Positions 22,642-35,248 of a DNA stretch of 64,000 bases are shown piece by piece. Source of the DNA: Marsupella aquatica (lineage: Eukaryota > Marchantiophyta); contig OZ316897.1 of NCBI GenBank assembly GCA_973895155.1, positions 14,756,001 to 14,820,000 on the forward strand, in the 5' to 3' direction. The first letter of the stretch is position 1. The number at the start of each line of letters is the position of its first letter. Below the pieces are notes generated by a model. It made no database searches. It saw nothing but the letters and a program-made list of their open reading frames with translations, and was not told the DNA's origin. A program made the translations under genes and the position numbers.

Positions 22642-23610
22642 CTGCAAACCTTTCATTTCTAGTACAAATTTTGTTCAATTCAAGTGGCAGGAGTGCCACA
22701 TACGTTTAGTTCAATTGAAGTGCTTTTGAGTCTGTTTATTTACGCAATGTAATGGCCAACTTTTGTTCTGCATCATTGCAATCCCTTTAGGATAGAAACT
22801 AAATGCTCTAGAATTGATGTAGGAACTCTAGTAGTAGAATGGCAGGATAGCTCTTTGCAATATCACATCAGAAAATTCTAGCAATTTGCAGACAGGATTT
22901 CTCCAAGCAAAAGTGAAGCTTGCCAAGCATATTGCAGGACAGTTTGAATGGACCACAGAATTCTGAGCATTTGGAGATTCAAAGCATTATTCACAATGGT
23001 CTATTGACATTCAAGCTTTGCTGAATCATACATGGAAGTTTACTTCACAAAGTGTTGATTTATCTGTATTAAGCTCACCTCCAGAACTTTCCGCAGAGCT
23101 CTCATATCTGTCCTTAAATCTACCAAACAAATGACCAGATTGCTTCAGGATTGGTGGACAAGCTATGGCAGCAAGAACAAGAATAGCTATGGCAACAGTG
23201 GCAGCAGTGGTAGCTATGGTGGAAGCAGGATTTCAAAGCTCAAAGCCTAAGGCGGGAGCCTTGCGCAACAAAAGTTTTGTGGAAGCCAAATGGGGGCAAG
23301 AGCCAAATGGAAGCGGGAGCCAAAATCAGGTTGGCATGCTTGTAGCTGGGCCACAAGCATGAAGCGGGGCCAGCCACGGAGGCAGTGACCACCTACTGGA
23401 GGTTTTATGGCCAGGGCCAAGTCTCCTTGTAGCCCGTTGGCCACAAGGGATAAGGGCACCCCACACTCCCACCGTGATTTCTCCTCAGTACAACTTTGCG
23501 TGGCAGACGGCCCAACATTCCAGAGCACCCCTTGCCTGTACGTGCATGGAAGCTTGCTCTTAGGATCCCAAAATACGAAAGTGCATGGACCCCTCAACGT
23601 GCATGGACCT
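22642..23610. other. Unassigned DNA with short glycine/serine-rich frame
   Basis: A plus-strand stretch at about 23,160-23,250 encodes repeated Ser-Tyr-Gly-Ser-type residues (SYGSKNKNSYGNSGSSG) before a stop. It is probably simple-sequence decay. Nothing else is recognisable. Confidence 0.35.
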
Positions 23611-25087
23611 AGTTGCGGAACTCGACTACCTTAACACTAAGCTCCGATGTCGTTGACTCCGACGCCGAGCTTCCTTATGGTCCAAGCCCGGATACGCCAT
23701 CCGGGGAGGACTTAGCATGGTGAGACTTGTGGGCAATGAGACGTGGCACTAGTGAAGGCAAGGTGCCAAGCTGGTGACACACACTAAGGACTTAGTTAGA
23801 CTAGCTGAGTGCTGGTCGGGTCAAGGGGAAAGGGGCCGGGCTCAAGGTTGACCGTCCAAACCCCCGGAAGGACTTTGAGTTCTGAGGGCTTGAGTGAGAG
23901 CTCCTCTTGGGCCCAAGGCCAATGGAGTTGGCACCATGGGCAATGGACGCTTGGGGCGCAAGTTATGGCCTGACCTGAGTTTGGCCGATCAGGGGCCCCA
24001 AGCTACGATGAGATCTGAGGGCCTTGGCATGAGCACTAGGTCGGCCCAATCACAACGGGCTAAGGCATTCCGCTTGTGGACGCCTAACGAGAAAGTTATG
24101 GGCGTTGCCAGTTGGTGGCGCACCCAAACATGCGGGATAGGGTCCGGGTTGTGGACCAAAAGTTGGTCCGGGGATGACAGGTCTCCAGAAGCATATATGA
24201 GGGGAGTGGTGTCTCCTTGGGGGCTAAGGACGAGCTAAAGTCGTGAATTACGGTGGTCGCGACACCAAGGGAAAATGCCAAACAAAAACGACAATCTTGA
24301 CAAGAAGTCCGTTAGAAGACTTCTTGGCTGCATTGGAAAGCTCTCAAGGAGGGCTACATTCTCTTGAGCTCAGCTGGGTCTCGGGGTGCTGTAGGTTCTC
24401 GAGGTTTACGGGTGTTATCTCGCCCACTTGCCAAATCCTTTCGAAACAGTAGCCAAGCCGCATTCAGTCTCTCAAGGGAGCTTGCGTTGGGGAGGCAAGG
24501 CCAAGTAGGTGTGGAGGTTGAGTTCCAAGGGTGTTTGGCCCCTAGACCATCAGCAGGGCCAACCGGGAGTTGGTTGCTAGAGTCGGGGCCATTCTAGTCC
24601 TGACGTGTTGGGACAAGCTTGGGACAAGCTTTAGGACAAACTATGCTATTTGGGCTATGAACATGTCTTGGGGTCAGGGCGGTCAGTTGGTGAAGGATAG
24701 GTACGAGGGGGAACCCGGGCTGTGCCCAAGGAAGGAGCTGTTCTGGACGAACAGTGGACGTCTGTTCTGGTTTATGGCATCGGGAGGACCTATAGTTGAC
24801 CTACTTACCAGTGTTTGGTGAGCTTGAGTTATGATGCTAGACTCGGGGAGATCTAGATCCTGAAGGGTTATTTACTGAGACGCTTGGTTACTTGTGCAGA
24901 CAATCAGGACTGTTGAGTAGCGGTCATGTTGGAGAGCAAGTGTGGCTTCATATGGGAGAGGCCGCTGGTGGTGCAAGGGGCACTAGGTTGCTTGCTCGAG
25001 GTATTCCGTTTTGGTTTTCGGGCACCAGGGGCACTTAGGCGTGGGTGCTGGGATTGGTGAGGGCGCAGGGTGGCAAGGTCCACCACT
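23611..25087 (+). mobile_element. Solo LTR of the chromovirus family, 1,477 bp
   Basis: It is full length from AGTTGCGGAACTCGACTACC to AAGGTCCACCACT and collinear with the 5' LTR at 12,073. Unrelated DNA lies on both sides, and no gag-pol, primer site or polypurine tract adjoins it. The flanking five bases, GACCT and ACCCT, match at only three positions, so a target duplication is not secure. Solo LTRs form by recombination between the two LTRs of an element. Confidence 0.9.
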
Positions 25088-25792
25088 ACCCTTAAACAAA
25101 AGTATGTTTTCCATTAAATCGATGTTTACTTGGTAACTTGACTACTCGATGAACTTGAACTTGAAAGACATCAAGACTTCATGCCATTACTTAGGATCAC
25201 CATTATGGCTTGATTACTTTCTCCTCAAGGTTGTCAAAGTTGTTCACTATGATCTGTGACTGGTTACTTTTTCTGTTTGGTATAAAGGCGACGATAGCTT
25301 TAAGGAGTGGGTAGGGACATATCTTGGTCTGTTTGGGATTTTGTTGTTCATCCCATTGAAGCTTAGGAATAAAATAGCAAAAATCATTGAACTGGTATCC
25401 CAAAAGCTCATAGCTCCTTCAATGAGGGGTCCAATTTGTTGATAAGATTGTTCCATGTGGTTGTTCCAATGCGAGGTAGCCAAAGTGACCATGGGTATGC
25501 TCATTGCCCTTTATAGTCAAAGCCCTCTCTTCAGGATGACACTACCAATGATTACATGATAAGTTTAGTAATTAAAATATTAACACAAAAAACTGATAAC
25601 CAGGTCCATGACCAAAGATATTTTGGCCACTAAAGAATAGAATGGTATCTCCATCCAAATGATCACTTGGATGAGGTTCCAATCACTTGCATTAAGTTCT
25701 GCACTAAATTCAAGTCATCCTAGACAGTTCACATACATGTTTTATGTTTATCTATACATAGCTATACTTACAGTTTGTAATCTAGCAGACAA
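25088..25792. other. Intergenic DNA without a recognised gene
   Basis: Short overlapping minus-strand frames (25,203-25,504) resemble no family known to me. Confidence 0.45.
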
Positions 25793-25992
25793 CTTGAAAT
25801 GGAATCCCATCTGATATTCAAAAACAATCTAAACTATAAAATCTATCCTGGCAAAAAGTTTGAAATGGAATCCTGTCTGACGTTCCGAAAACAATCCAAA
25901 TCTGCAATTCTATCATTGCAAAAAGTTTGAAATGGAATCCCATCTCACCTTCCAGAATAACTGAATAACCCAAATGTAGAATTCTATCCTAG
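25793..25992. repeat. Three-copy tandem repeat, ~67-bp unit
   Basis: TTGAAATGGAATCC recurs at about 25,794, 25,860 and 25,927, each time followed by CATCT or GTCT, a run of CAA/AACC and TCTATCCT or TCTATCAT. The third copy is more diverged. Confidence 0.85.
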
Positions 25993-28691
25993 AGTACCAT
26001 TTCACAATAATGAAAGTCACGATGACATACACATTTTCGCGAAAACACATCTGAAATTTATGGAAACCTGTTTTCCTTCACCAGGCTGTCGGTCCTCCAT
26101 TGGCCGGGCAGAATCGGCGCCGTACCATGGCGAATCAGGCAAAGCCATTGCACATTTTTCATACAGTCTTTTCCGTCTATTTTTTATTCAATTCGAGTAG
26201 AACGTTATGTGCTTTTTCGTGGCGGGAGTTGTCGCACCCATCGAATTAAGTATTATTATTATCAGTCCCGTTTTCCTCATTCGAACGTCATCCACACGCG
26301 TCGATCCTCCGGCAAGTTTGACGTCCGAGATGGGTCTTGACTGGAAGTTCTCCAAAGAGACAGAGCCAGAGTTTGACTGAGTGGGGCCCGCAATAATAAA
26401 TAGGCAAACCCTCGCGAAATGCATCTGAAATAAGTGGGCCGTGGATATGGTGGATGGACGGTGTGGATGGCACGGGCCACATGTCAAGGGTCGTGCTCTT
26501 TTTCGACCAAAATATCTAATTCCGTACGGGAACGCCAATATACTGAATGAAGTACGTCCGTACTGGTGGACTGACGTACTTACTCGGTGGCGTGCAAGAA
26601 CGGAGTAATTAATGGGTTCAGGGTGCTAAAAAGATTCGTGTGGGGTTTATTGTAGGTAATTTCTGTGGCTCTTTCTGTTCTCCACGTGTCGAGTGTCCTC
26701 TCGTCGGAAAACAAAGATGCTGTCAAGATTCCGTATCTCATTTGATCGGATTACATTTGGACCTTCGGATTCTGGTTAAAAGGGGTCTGGCAAATGAAGA
26801 CAAAAACACCTCGCCAAAAGCGTGGATTTCTTGTGAGGGTGGCATTTGGCGAGGTTTCGACAATTAAAAAATAGCTTGTTATTTCTGTATCAGTTATTGC
26901 TTTATTGATATTGATTGAAGGTTTCTGAGACACTTTTTGGGTTTCTGGGGTTTTCCCCTCTAAGAGAGGATTGTGCTTTGTATTTTTTTATTGTTCTTTA
27001 TTTTTTACTGTTGTTGAAGGTAAAGGTGGCGGTGCACCATGAAATGCACAGCGAAATCCAACACGAGGCCAAAAAACACAAACCTGGGGCCCAGATGAAA
27101 TGACAGGGGACCTCGGTCAGCAGGTGGGAATCTGAAGAGGAGTATTGTTATCTTACTGTGGCAGGGTTTTTAATTTATTCTTTAATAAAAAAGCCAAGCA
27201 CTGTATATGGCAGGGAATTGAAGTCTGTATCTGATCTAAGGGGCATTTTGCACAAGCCCAATATACATCACACTGCAAAAGGAAAAGAGTGTCAATCAAG
27301 GAGACAGGATCTCAAAGGCACGAGATCCGATAAAGGAGAGAAAGCGAGGCAAAAACCCCCAATCCCCTCTTAATGGAAACCCTACTGAGCAGCAAACAAA
27401 AACCCTTACTGCCCTGCTGCAAACTGAATATCCTGGTAAATCTCCAAAGTAAATATTACAGGAGCTTTATACGAGCAATTAGTTGGCAATCTGTTGAATT
27501 GATTTTATGATTATTTTTGAAGTAAATCTATTCCCCATGAACCCATGGATGGGTGAACCAGCAGGTTCAAGAAGGCGAGTCAGGGGCCAGAAGGCCAAAG
27601 AAAGCAACATTTATAGTTTGGGTTACATGGGCGTCAATAGTGAACTTCTTCAGATCATCAGTACTCTATACACAAACATAATAGTCTTTGTCTCTATGAG
27701 AGGGCATTCTTGAGCCATCAGCAGAAATGGTGTACTTAATCTCTACTCTCTAGAGCCTACCTCCCAACCTGTAAAGAACCGAGTCCCTTCCAACTCGAGC
27801 ACACCCATTGCTTGCAGTAGTCTTGTGTGTGGGTTGCCATGAGCAATTACAGCACCTGCAGCAGAGTTGTCTAGAATTGTCTCACGTGGTGCAAGGGAAT
27901 TTAGAAGCCTCTTCCCGTGGGGCTTCATAAATAATTCTATGATAATCATGGCTAAACTTTCAGACTGTTACATTTCGCTGGACTGGAGTCAGAGACGTTT
28001 CTCCCTTCATATTAATATGGAGAGAGATTGTATCATACCAGCATCCCTGACTCTCCCCTAGTCTCCCTCTTCTTTGTTAATCAAATCTTCTCACCTGCAA
28101 TGATTTGTGCATGAATTTCATCTATGTTCACCACTCTTCCCATCCCTCCATTTAATTGTCAATCTCATTGCTTTTAATTAACCACATACACAATTGTACG
28201 ACATTTCTGTGCATTCACATCTATTCAAATCATCCTGTGAATACCATTTACCCCCTTCCGTCTTCCGTGTTTTCTTTATTTGTTAAACTCACATCATTTA
28301 TCTTCTTGATACCCCTTGATACCATGCCCTCCTTCTCTGGTACAAACTGGCTTAATCCTTAGATTCATGTCAATTTGGAGTGATTTGTTACATCTCTAGA
28401 ATTACTTCCGACCTGTTTCAGTCTTTATTCACTGCTCAGCGTCCAAGGCTTGGCTGGCATTGTCCTTTGCTTCCATAATTTGATGGACCTTGCAGTTACC
28501 TGTGCACACTTGTTGAACACACTAAGTAAACACACTGACTTGATTGCAAAAGAAAACAAAAGACAACCCGGATGTTCAAAACCAAGAGTCACACCATTCC
28601 AAAGTGGTAGGATGGTACATTGTGCTATCTAGGTTTTTTTTTTTAATGTGTGCTATTAGAGTATTGAGGCTCACATTTGGGGATAGTACCC
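25993..28691. other. Intergenic DNA without a recognised gene
   Basis: The longest frame (26,188-26,538, minus strand, 116 codons) resembles nothing known. The segment 27,000-28,360 has mixed composition, with pyrimidine-rich stretches on the plus strand near 28,060-28,330. I see no clear exon chain. Confidence 0.45.
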
Positions 28692-28775
28692 CATTGTGGT
28701 GGCTCCAAAGGCCATCTTTAAATTAGAGCCTTTTGTGGTGGCTCCAAAGGCCATCTTTCAATTTCGAGCCTTTTG
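28692..28775. repeat. Two-copy tandem repeat, ~43-bp unit
   Basis: TGTGGTGGCTCCAAAGGCCA is followed by TCTTT, AATT and GAGCCTTTTG, and the whole block is repeated once with two or three changes. The age looks recent. Confidence 0.85.
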
Positions 28776-31700
28776 AGCACAAGCTCTTGTGACTATGGTG
28801 AGGCTGGCTAGGTTAAGTGTGTAATGTGAATTTCTTGAAGTGTAAGGTTCATTTGGCTTGATATATGTTGTGACTGCATCAGGCGGTTGTGTGAGTTGTC
28901 GGTACTGATATTTGCTCATTGCTACAGTAGCGATGAGCATGTGCACGACACAAGCCATGCTCTCAAGGGACCCAATTTATTAAAAGAGCCCAACTCAACT
29001 GTAGTATGCGAAGATGAAGCTACTATCTTATAGAATTAAAGGAATTTTGGAGCCAATTATGCTTATTGTGGATTAAACCACAGCTTCACATGTAAGGAGT
29101 GCAAGTAGCATATAGCTTTCATTCTACACATTCACAGTGAGAGCTATGGGCAAGAGTATTATTTTGAGGTCTACCTTTTACCTCTACCTTTTAAGGTAAG
29201 CCCTCCATTTATTGGTCAGCCTAGTCGAGGAGGAATATGGAAAGGTAAATGAAAGGGAGGGCCTGAGCAAGGCACACATTCACAAGGAAACCTCTCTCCC
29301 TCCCTCCAAGCTCTCATCCGAAATGTATTGCTTCTGACGACATCCGGCCCCATCGCCGGTCTTCATCCATATCCCTCTGCAGGTGCACGACTGTACTCAG
29401 CGCAACTGGATCGAAAAGTCGATAGGCTACACTAAGGCACAGGACTTGGCAATTCAATAATATAGCGACGCCTTTCATCGTTGAACGTGCAGAACGAGTC
29501 CAAATGGCATCAAAATTACGCCTGGAAATGCATTGTGTGAGGCACGAATCGACTTACAAACACTAACAGTCTTACAACATCATCGAATTCTTGAGAGAGA
29601 GAGGCTGTGAGCGCAGGCGATTGTGGAGGACCAGGGCTGAAGATTGGCTGCGAGGGGATCGAGAGAGAAGGGCGTGGTGCGGGTGACGCACGGGAGAAGT
29701 GAAGGAGAGGGTCCATTGGCCCAAGGTGAGAATTGCTGATATATGCACGAGCGTGTGGGGAGTGGGCCAGTGGAAACAGGCAGACAGCCAGCAGCCCACG
29801 GGGCGTGCAGTGCAACTAGCCTTTCAAGATAGGCGTAAAGTAGAGATTGGCATTGGTGGAGAGGATCAAGCTCGGTAAAAGCGTAAAGGAGGAAAATGGC
29901 ATTAAATCAGGTGCAGCGAGAGAGCAGCCAGCCCCACCATTTGGGAATCCAATTTGGAGTGCAGACATTGAACGAACCAAATTCTGCCAATGCGAAAATC
30001 TGGAATCCAATTTGGAGAGCAGAGATTGGACAGACCACAATCCGCCTATGCGACCCAATCGGTTCTCGATTCTGGCCTCCTTTAGTACGTAAGCTCCCGG
30101 TAAGTCTTGAGAATATTTGACACCAAATACTGTGTGCGTGGGTGGAGCGTGTTTACTTTTTTGCCTTGGTTGGAAAAAGCTTGATTCTCCATACTCCTGC
30201 GTTTTTTGGTGGCAAAAGGAAAAAGAAAAGTAAAAAGGCCGTAGGTGCAATTTAGCAACGAGACTCAGCAACTCGGACCAATGGAGACTCCGCCATAGGT
30301 CTATTCGACCCGACAAGCTACTGCACAACTACACAGTGAATCTCGAGTTCGTTGAAGAATACATGTGCCTGGGTGGGTTTCTCGAGTCCATCTGGATTGA
30401 TTGCGTTGTCAATTTCTATGTGGGCGATTGGACCTAGCTTTTAACTAGACTTCTGAATCTCATCCTGGGATCATACCAAATGTACCTTAACTACGAAGGA
30501 CGATTCAAGCTTATGATAAGATACAGACACATTCGATCATTTTACCTGCAGCCTGCTGCTTGTTTATATAGTTATATATACTGAGCCCCAGGTAACTGAC
30601 CACAAATGACTGCTCAAAGAAAATGCTACAGGGCCATATGTTCATTTCCAGACACAGCTGACGAATGTTCTGTCTGTCGTCTCGTGTATGCTGGAGCATG
30701 GTACATGACAGAGGGGCTACTCTCGCACATGCCTTACTTTGCAAGGCAAAACACTGTACCATTCAAAGATGCTCTTACAGATTGCAGACCTGGTACTGAT
30801 AAAGAAGAAAGAAGGGCAATCTGGGGAGACAAAACTCTCTACACACACACACACACACATGAAATACTCTAAGCTTGCCATCTTTTGGAAAGTCATTTTT
30901 ATTATTTTTGAGGTATCCTTTGCTGCATATTTTAAATGAGATAAGACTGTGTTTGCCTACGGTTGGGGGACAAGTGCTCATAACTCCCAGTAGTAGAATC
31001 ATCACTTGGATAAGATATTCATAACATTTGCCTTTTGTTGACTGAGTGGCCGACCAAGGTTTTGACCTTAGTAGTCTGGATGGACTGGCCCCCTCACAGT
31101 TTGTGGGAGGGTTGGAATTTCAGTGAGACAGTCAAGTGGGGCTGAGTTTTACTTGAATGCAATATTATTGACACAATCATACTACTGTTGGTGAACTCTT
31201 TTAGCACTTGTTCTATTGTGTCTTATTGCTGTCTATGAGTAAACTATGGACTTTTGTGAGCAAATGATGTTTTTGTCTCTGCTTTAAGAGGCAGCACATG
31301 GATATGTGGCCTACAATTCTTTGTAGTGTAATTTGAACTTGAAGTTTGAGATATACTCTTACTATTTGATACGCCTTCGATCCCCAAACAAGTGCAATTG
31401 TACAAGGCCAGTGAGTGGTGTTTGAAAGTGGATAAGCTTACAAATGTAAATGAGATCTCCCATCATATGAATAAACTCGCAATATACTTTTAGTCTTGCA
31501 CTTATTTTGGGAATAGAGAAGGATATCACTTTGTCAATTAAAGTTCTTCGTAAATAATGGTTGTTTATGATGACATTATTTGAAATGTGGCAGGTACATT
31601 GAGTAGCCTTCTAACCTATATGTCCCAGACCACAAAGGTTGTTCAGTTGGCCCAAACTTGTTTTTGGCCTAAGACTCCCCATGCCCGTCCATAACAACAC

Positions 31701-33544
31701 TGCATATTCCCACTTATCAATTGTAGTATTTGGCCAACATTTTGTTACGGCATGAAATTCACTTATATGAGGAAATCACATTCAGTCAATATATTCCACA
31801 AGAAGGAAAACCCAATCAAGCCCCACAAGCTCACATTGGGTGGCTCTGGAGGAGAAAAGACAAGCTCAAAATAGATAGGTAGATGCAAGAGCGAAATAAC
31901 ACCAAGAAGCTGGTCACACCCCGGGGGTCACACAGACCCCTTGAGATGAAAATTAAATCAGCACAATAGTATTTGTTAGTCTAGTAATCTGCTCTTTATA
32001 TACTATATTAGTTAGGGAGTTAGTAGATGTTGATTTTTTTTTAATAAATTTTAGTAGATGTTGATTGTAAGTGTAGCATTCAGAAAGTCAGCAGTTGTTG
32101 ACTCAAGTGAAGTCAAGTGTCAGGCCTCATGCACAATTGCGTGAAACAATTTAACTGACGTCACCATGTTGAAATTGAAAACATCAATTGTTCTTAGCAT
32201 TATTTTTTGGAGGTGTTTTGAGATGATGTGAAAGTTTTGATGTCTTATAATTACAAAAGAAGCATACTATACTTTAGTGAAAATGTACTGCTCAGAGGTA
32301 GGATGCACATGTGAAACATCCAATTATGAGCAAGTAATCTACATGAGTACATGATTCACCTCTCCAAAGGTTACATCTACCAGAACACATAAGAGAACTT
32401 TAATACTAGTAAACTCATAGGCCCATTGTTGATTCCAAGCTAGCCTCTACAACACATTGAAGCTCGCCCTATGACATCTCAAACAGCTCTGTAACAATGA
32501 AGTTCCACCCACAAGCTTTATTCATGTTTGTGCATACCCTTATTAACATAGCTAGCCTTGATCAAATTAATGCATGACTATATGGTTAGACTAACTATGA
32601 TTACAATTTAAGTAACTCTTGACTCAAGAATAATGCCTAACATCTAGATGGTAACATCCAGAAAAATATTTAGTGTTTGAGACTCTGAAATTTTTCTTAA
32701 ATATGTCCTTACGAAGACTTGGTCAAAACATTACAGTTAGATGTCTTAAAATCAAATTAGAATGAAGTGATACAAAAGTCCTTTTTCAACCAAAACAAGC
32801 CTATTTTTAACCCTTGATAGTAGTCCTTCCAGGTATGTACATCCAATTGTCAAAAGGCCCCAGACTGTAAGCGATTAGATTAGGAGTAGGCAATGTAACG
32901 ACACAGACAAGAAATTATTTTGAGTTGCAAGGAGTGATTACTCTTGTTGAAAGCTCTCAAGGCTGACACACAAAATTGCAGGGGTTATATGCGGTTCAAA
33001 ATATGGATTTTTGATAGAAAAAACTGGGGAGATAAATTAAAGAGGGTATTATAAATTTATAGTACTATGTACCTTTTATAAAGTAAAATAGGTTGACCAA
33101 TACTATTGAAAATGGAGAATGTTCTTTAAATGTATATATTTTTGTTAGAATATAAATCTTTATAGTTCACACATGGTATCCCAAAAGTTACACTACGTTA
33201 AACCCCAGTTGGAAGAGGTCTAGATTTAGGTGAGTCTTACCCTCAAGTTAAAGAAAGAACATGGGACAGGCCAAGAAAGCAATGAAAACTAGAGGTATAT
33301 GCTTGGTGGACCCCCAAACAGAAACATTGTGCTTGATCAACCCCCTGCTATTTTTTTTGCACTCATCAACCCCCTCTTAATGAGCCCTACATGATGTTCT
33401 TGTAGATGTTCTCCTAAGTCAAGATTTAGGCATACTAGGAACACACTTGGTCATTAGTGACTACCTCGGTGACTACAAGCCCTGACTATCAGCTTTGCCC
33501 ACTTTTGATGTGACTCCACAAAGGTCAAACTACAGGCGTTGAAT
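28776..33544. other. Intergenic DNA; microsatellite and a small duplication, no gene called
   Basis: An (AC) microsatellite lies at 30,840-30,859. Near 29,948-30,050 the block AATCCAATTTGGAG...GCAGA..TTG is duplicated. It falls inside a 170-codon minus-strand frame (29,816-30,328) that I do not accept as a gene because it matches no family and overlaps other open frames. 30,900-33,540 is AT-rich with only short frames. Confidence 0.5.
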
Positions 33545-33552
33545 GGGGATAG

Positions 33553-33849
33553 CTCGGGGGTTTCACTTCCACAAAAATGGCATATCACGTGCGACGAAGT
33601 ATAGGATCATTTTATTGGGTCGAAGGGAAGTCTTAGGAATTTTCTCAGAAGAACAATAGGATCTTTTAAATCCAATTTTGAGACTTATAAGAACATTAGG
33701 GTCCTTATAACCAAAATTTTGGTATATTCCAAGAATATTCCAACTTGATAAGGGTTGAAAAAATAATTATTTTTCTTACATTTTAGGTCTTCCAAGGCCT
33801 AAAAACGTTGCAGGTGATGGGGATGCATCCATATAGTGAGACCCCCGAG
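33553..33849 (-). mobile_element. MITE copy 3, 297 bp, exact 8-bp target duplication
   Basis: It reads CTCGGGGGTTTCACTTCC at its plus-strand left end and GTGAGACCCCCGAG at its right end, so it lies opposite to copies 1, 2 and 5. GGGGATAG flanks it exactly at 33,545-33,552 and 33,850-33,857. The interior is collinear with copy 2, which has the same length. Confidence 0.96.
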
Positions 33850-34031
33850 GGGGATAGTCATCGCAGCTATCATTCTTGGGACAAGCGCCTTGTTTCTGTG
33901 CCGTCCAAACTACAAGATTCGTGAAGACATTCACATGATTGAATGTCTTCTGTTTCATGAACATCATTCCTTGTTTTGGAAATTTCCTCCAGTAGATCTT
34001 TTTGAAGCCCCATTTTGCAAAAACTACTAAA

Positions 34032-34395
34032 TGTTGAGTGTGTCCTGAAGACAATGTCCAGAATATCTTCCAAACCCACCAGTATCAGCCATTCAGGCCA
34101 GCCTGCCCAAATGGCATGGGTGAGGAAAAGCTATTCTTGCGGAAGAAATTGCTAACTAAGTGTCATTTGAAGATGATGTCCACAATGTCTTCAAGAGTGT
34201 TGACCATTTGCCCCAGTCACTTGAACGGTATGGGTTACTTAGCAAAAAATACTCTTGCTGAAAAAATGCTGAGTGTTATTTGAAGACAATCTCCACCGTG
34301 TCTTTGAAAACCACAAGTATTGGTCATTCACCCCGCCTGCATGTCATGGGTGAGAAAAAAATACTCTCACTGAAAAAAAGAGCCGATGAAGACAA
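34032..34395. repeat. Three-copy tandem repeat, ~120-bp unit
   Basis: Each unit has, in order, a GAAGACAATGTCCA-like block, a TCTTC or TCTTTGAA block, GT..TTG.CCATT or GTCATTC, a C-rich stretch, ATGGGT and an AAAAAATACTCTTGCTGAAA-like block. Units start near 34,037, 34,166 and 34,280. Divergence is high, so this is an old array. Confidence 0.75.
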
Positions 34396-34923
34396 TGTTC
34401 ACATTGCCTTTTGGCACCGTTTAGGGTCTTTCTAACCCTAAACCCACAAATCCTTGTATTTTTCTTGCAATTTACTGCTCCTACCTGTCAATCAGTGGGC
34501 CCTTAAATTGGTGAATGAAGTGGAGCCTTGGGTCTTCCCAAACCCTAAGACTCCCTCCAAAATGAAGGTTTTTATGTGAATATGGTTAATTTGGTTGCAG
34601 GGTCTGCTTTCATACAAATCATAGCATTGAATTGAAATGTTCAGAGGAAATGAAATAGAAAATCACACAAGAATCTGATGCTAAAATCTTGGGTGTCTCT
34701 CTATATGTTTAGGCCCCATACCCTAAAACTTAAGGAAAAAGGTTTTCCTGGAATTTTTTAACCGAATTAATTTTGACTGTTCTTGAAGTATCCAAAATTT
34801 TGGAAAAACCAATATATACACCTTCCAACTACTAGTTAATATGCACCCTGTAAATTGCAATTTTACAGTGTAAGCCAGGCAGAAGTTATTTTGACCCCGA
34901 AACTAGTTTGTAGCTGCCCCTTT
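34396..34923. other. Intergenic DNA, nothing recognised
   Basis: AT-rich sequence with no coding frame or repeat I can name. Its last five bases (CCTTT) are the target site of the adjoining solo LTR. Confidence 0.5.
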
Positions 34924-35248
34924 TGTTAGGTATTTACTCAAGGTCTAGGGTTATGACATGTAACCATAGTTGGAGACGTGGTTAGGTTAACTAGGATGCA
35001 TGCACACTATATGTCAAGAGGTTTTTACTTCGATAAGTGGAACTAAGGCTCATTGTTATAGAGCAACTTGAGAGGTGAGGAGAGCTTACACTGTGGAGAC
35101 TTGGTATCGCCGACGGGCGTAAAGTTCAGTATATCTCTCTTGTGTGTTCCTATGGACGTAGCCTCGAGGAGGTGAATCACATATCTCTTGTGTTGACTAC
35201 TTGCACATCTCATGGTCTTGCCGTTGTAATTGTCATCTATGCTCAACA
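34924..35248 (+). mobile_element. Solo LTR of a short copia-like family, 325 bp
   Basis: It begins TGTTAGGTATT and ends TATGCTCAACA, with exact 5-bp target duplications CCTTT on both sides (34,919-34,923 and 35,249-35,253). It is related to the solo LTR at 53,464-53,807 (shared CTTGTGTGTTCC, TGGACGTAGCCTC, GGAGGTGAA.CAC, CTATGCTCAACA). The GGACGTAGCC...GAACCACGTATCTCT segment resembles the 3' part of many plant Ty1/copia LTRs; that assignment is from memory. Confidence 0.88.

Noticed and set aside
29816-30328. 170-codon minus-strand open frame
   Set aside because: It has no recognisable domain, overlaps two plus-strand frames and includes a small internal duplication. Nothing in the flanks looks like exon structure.
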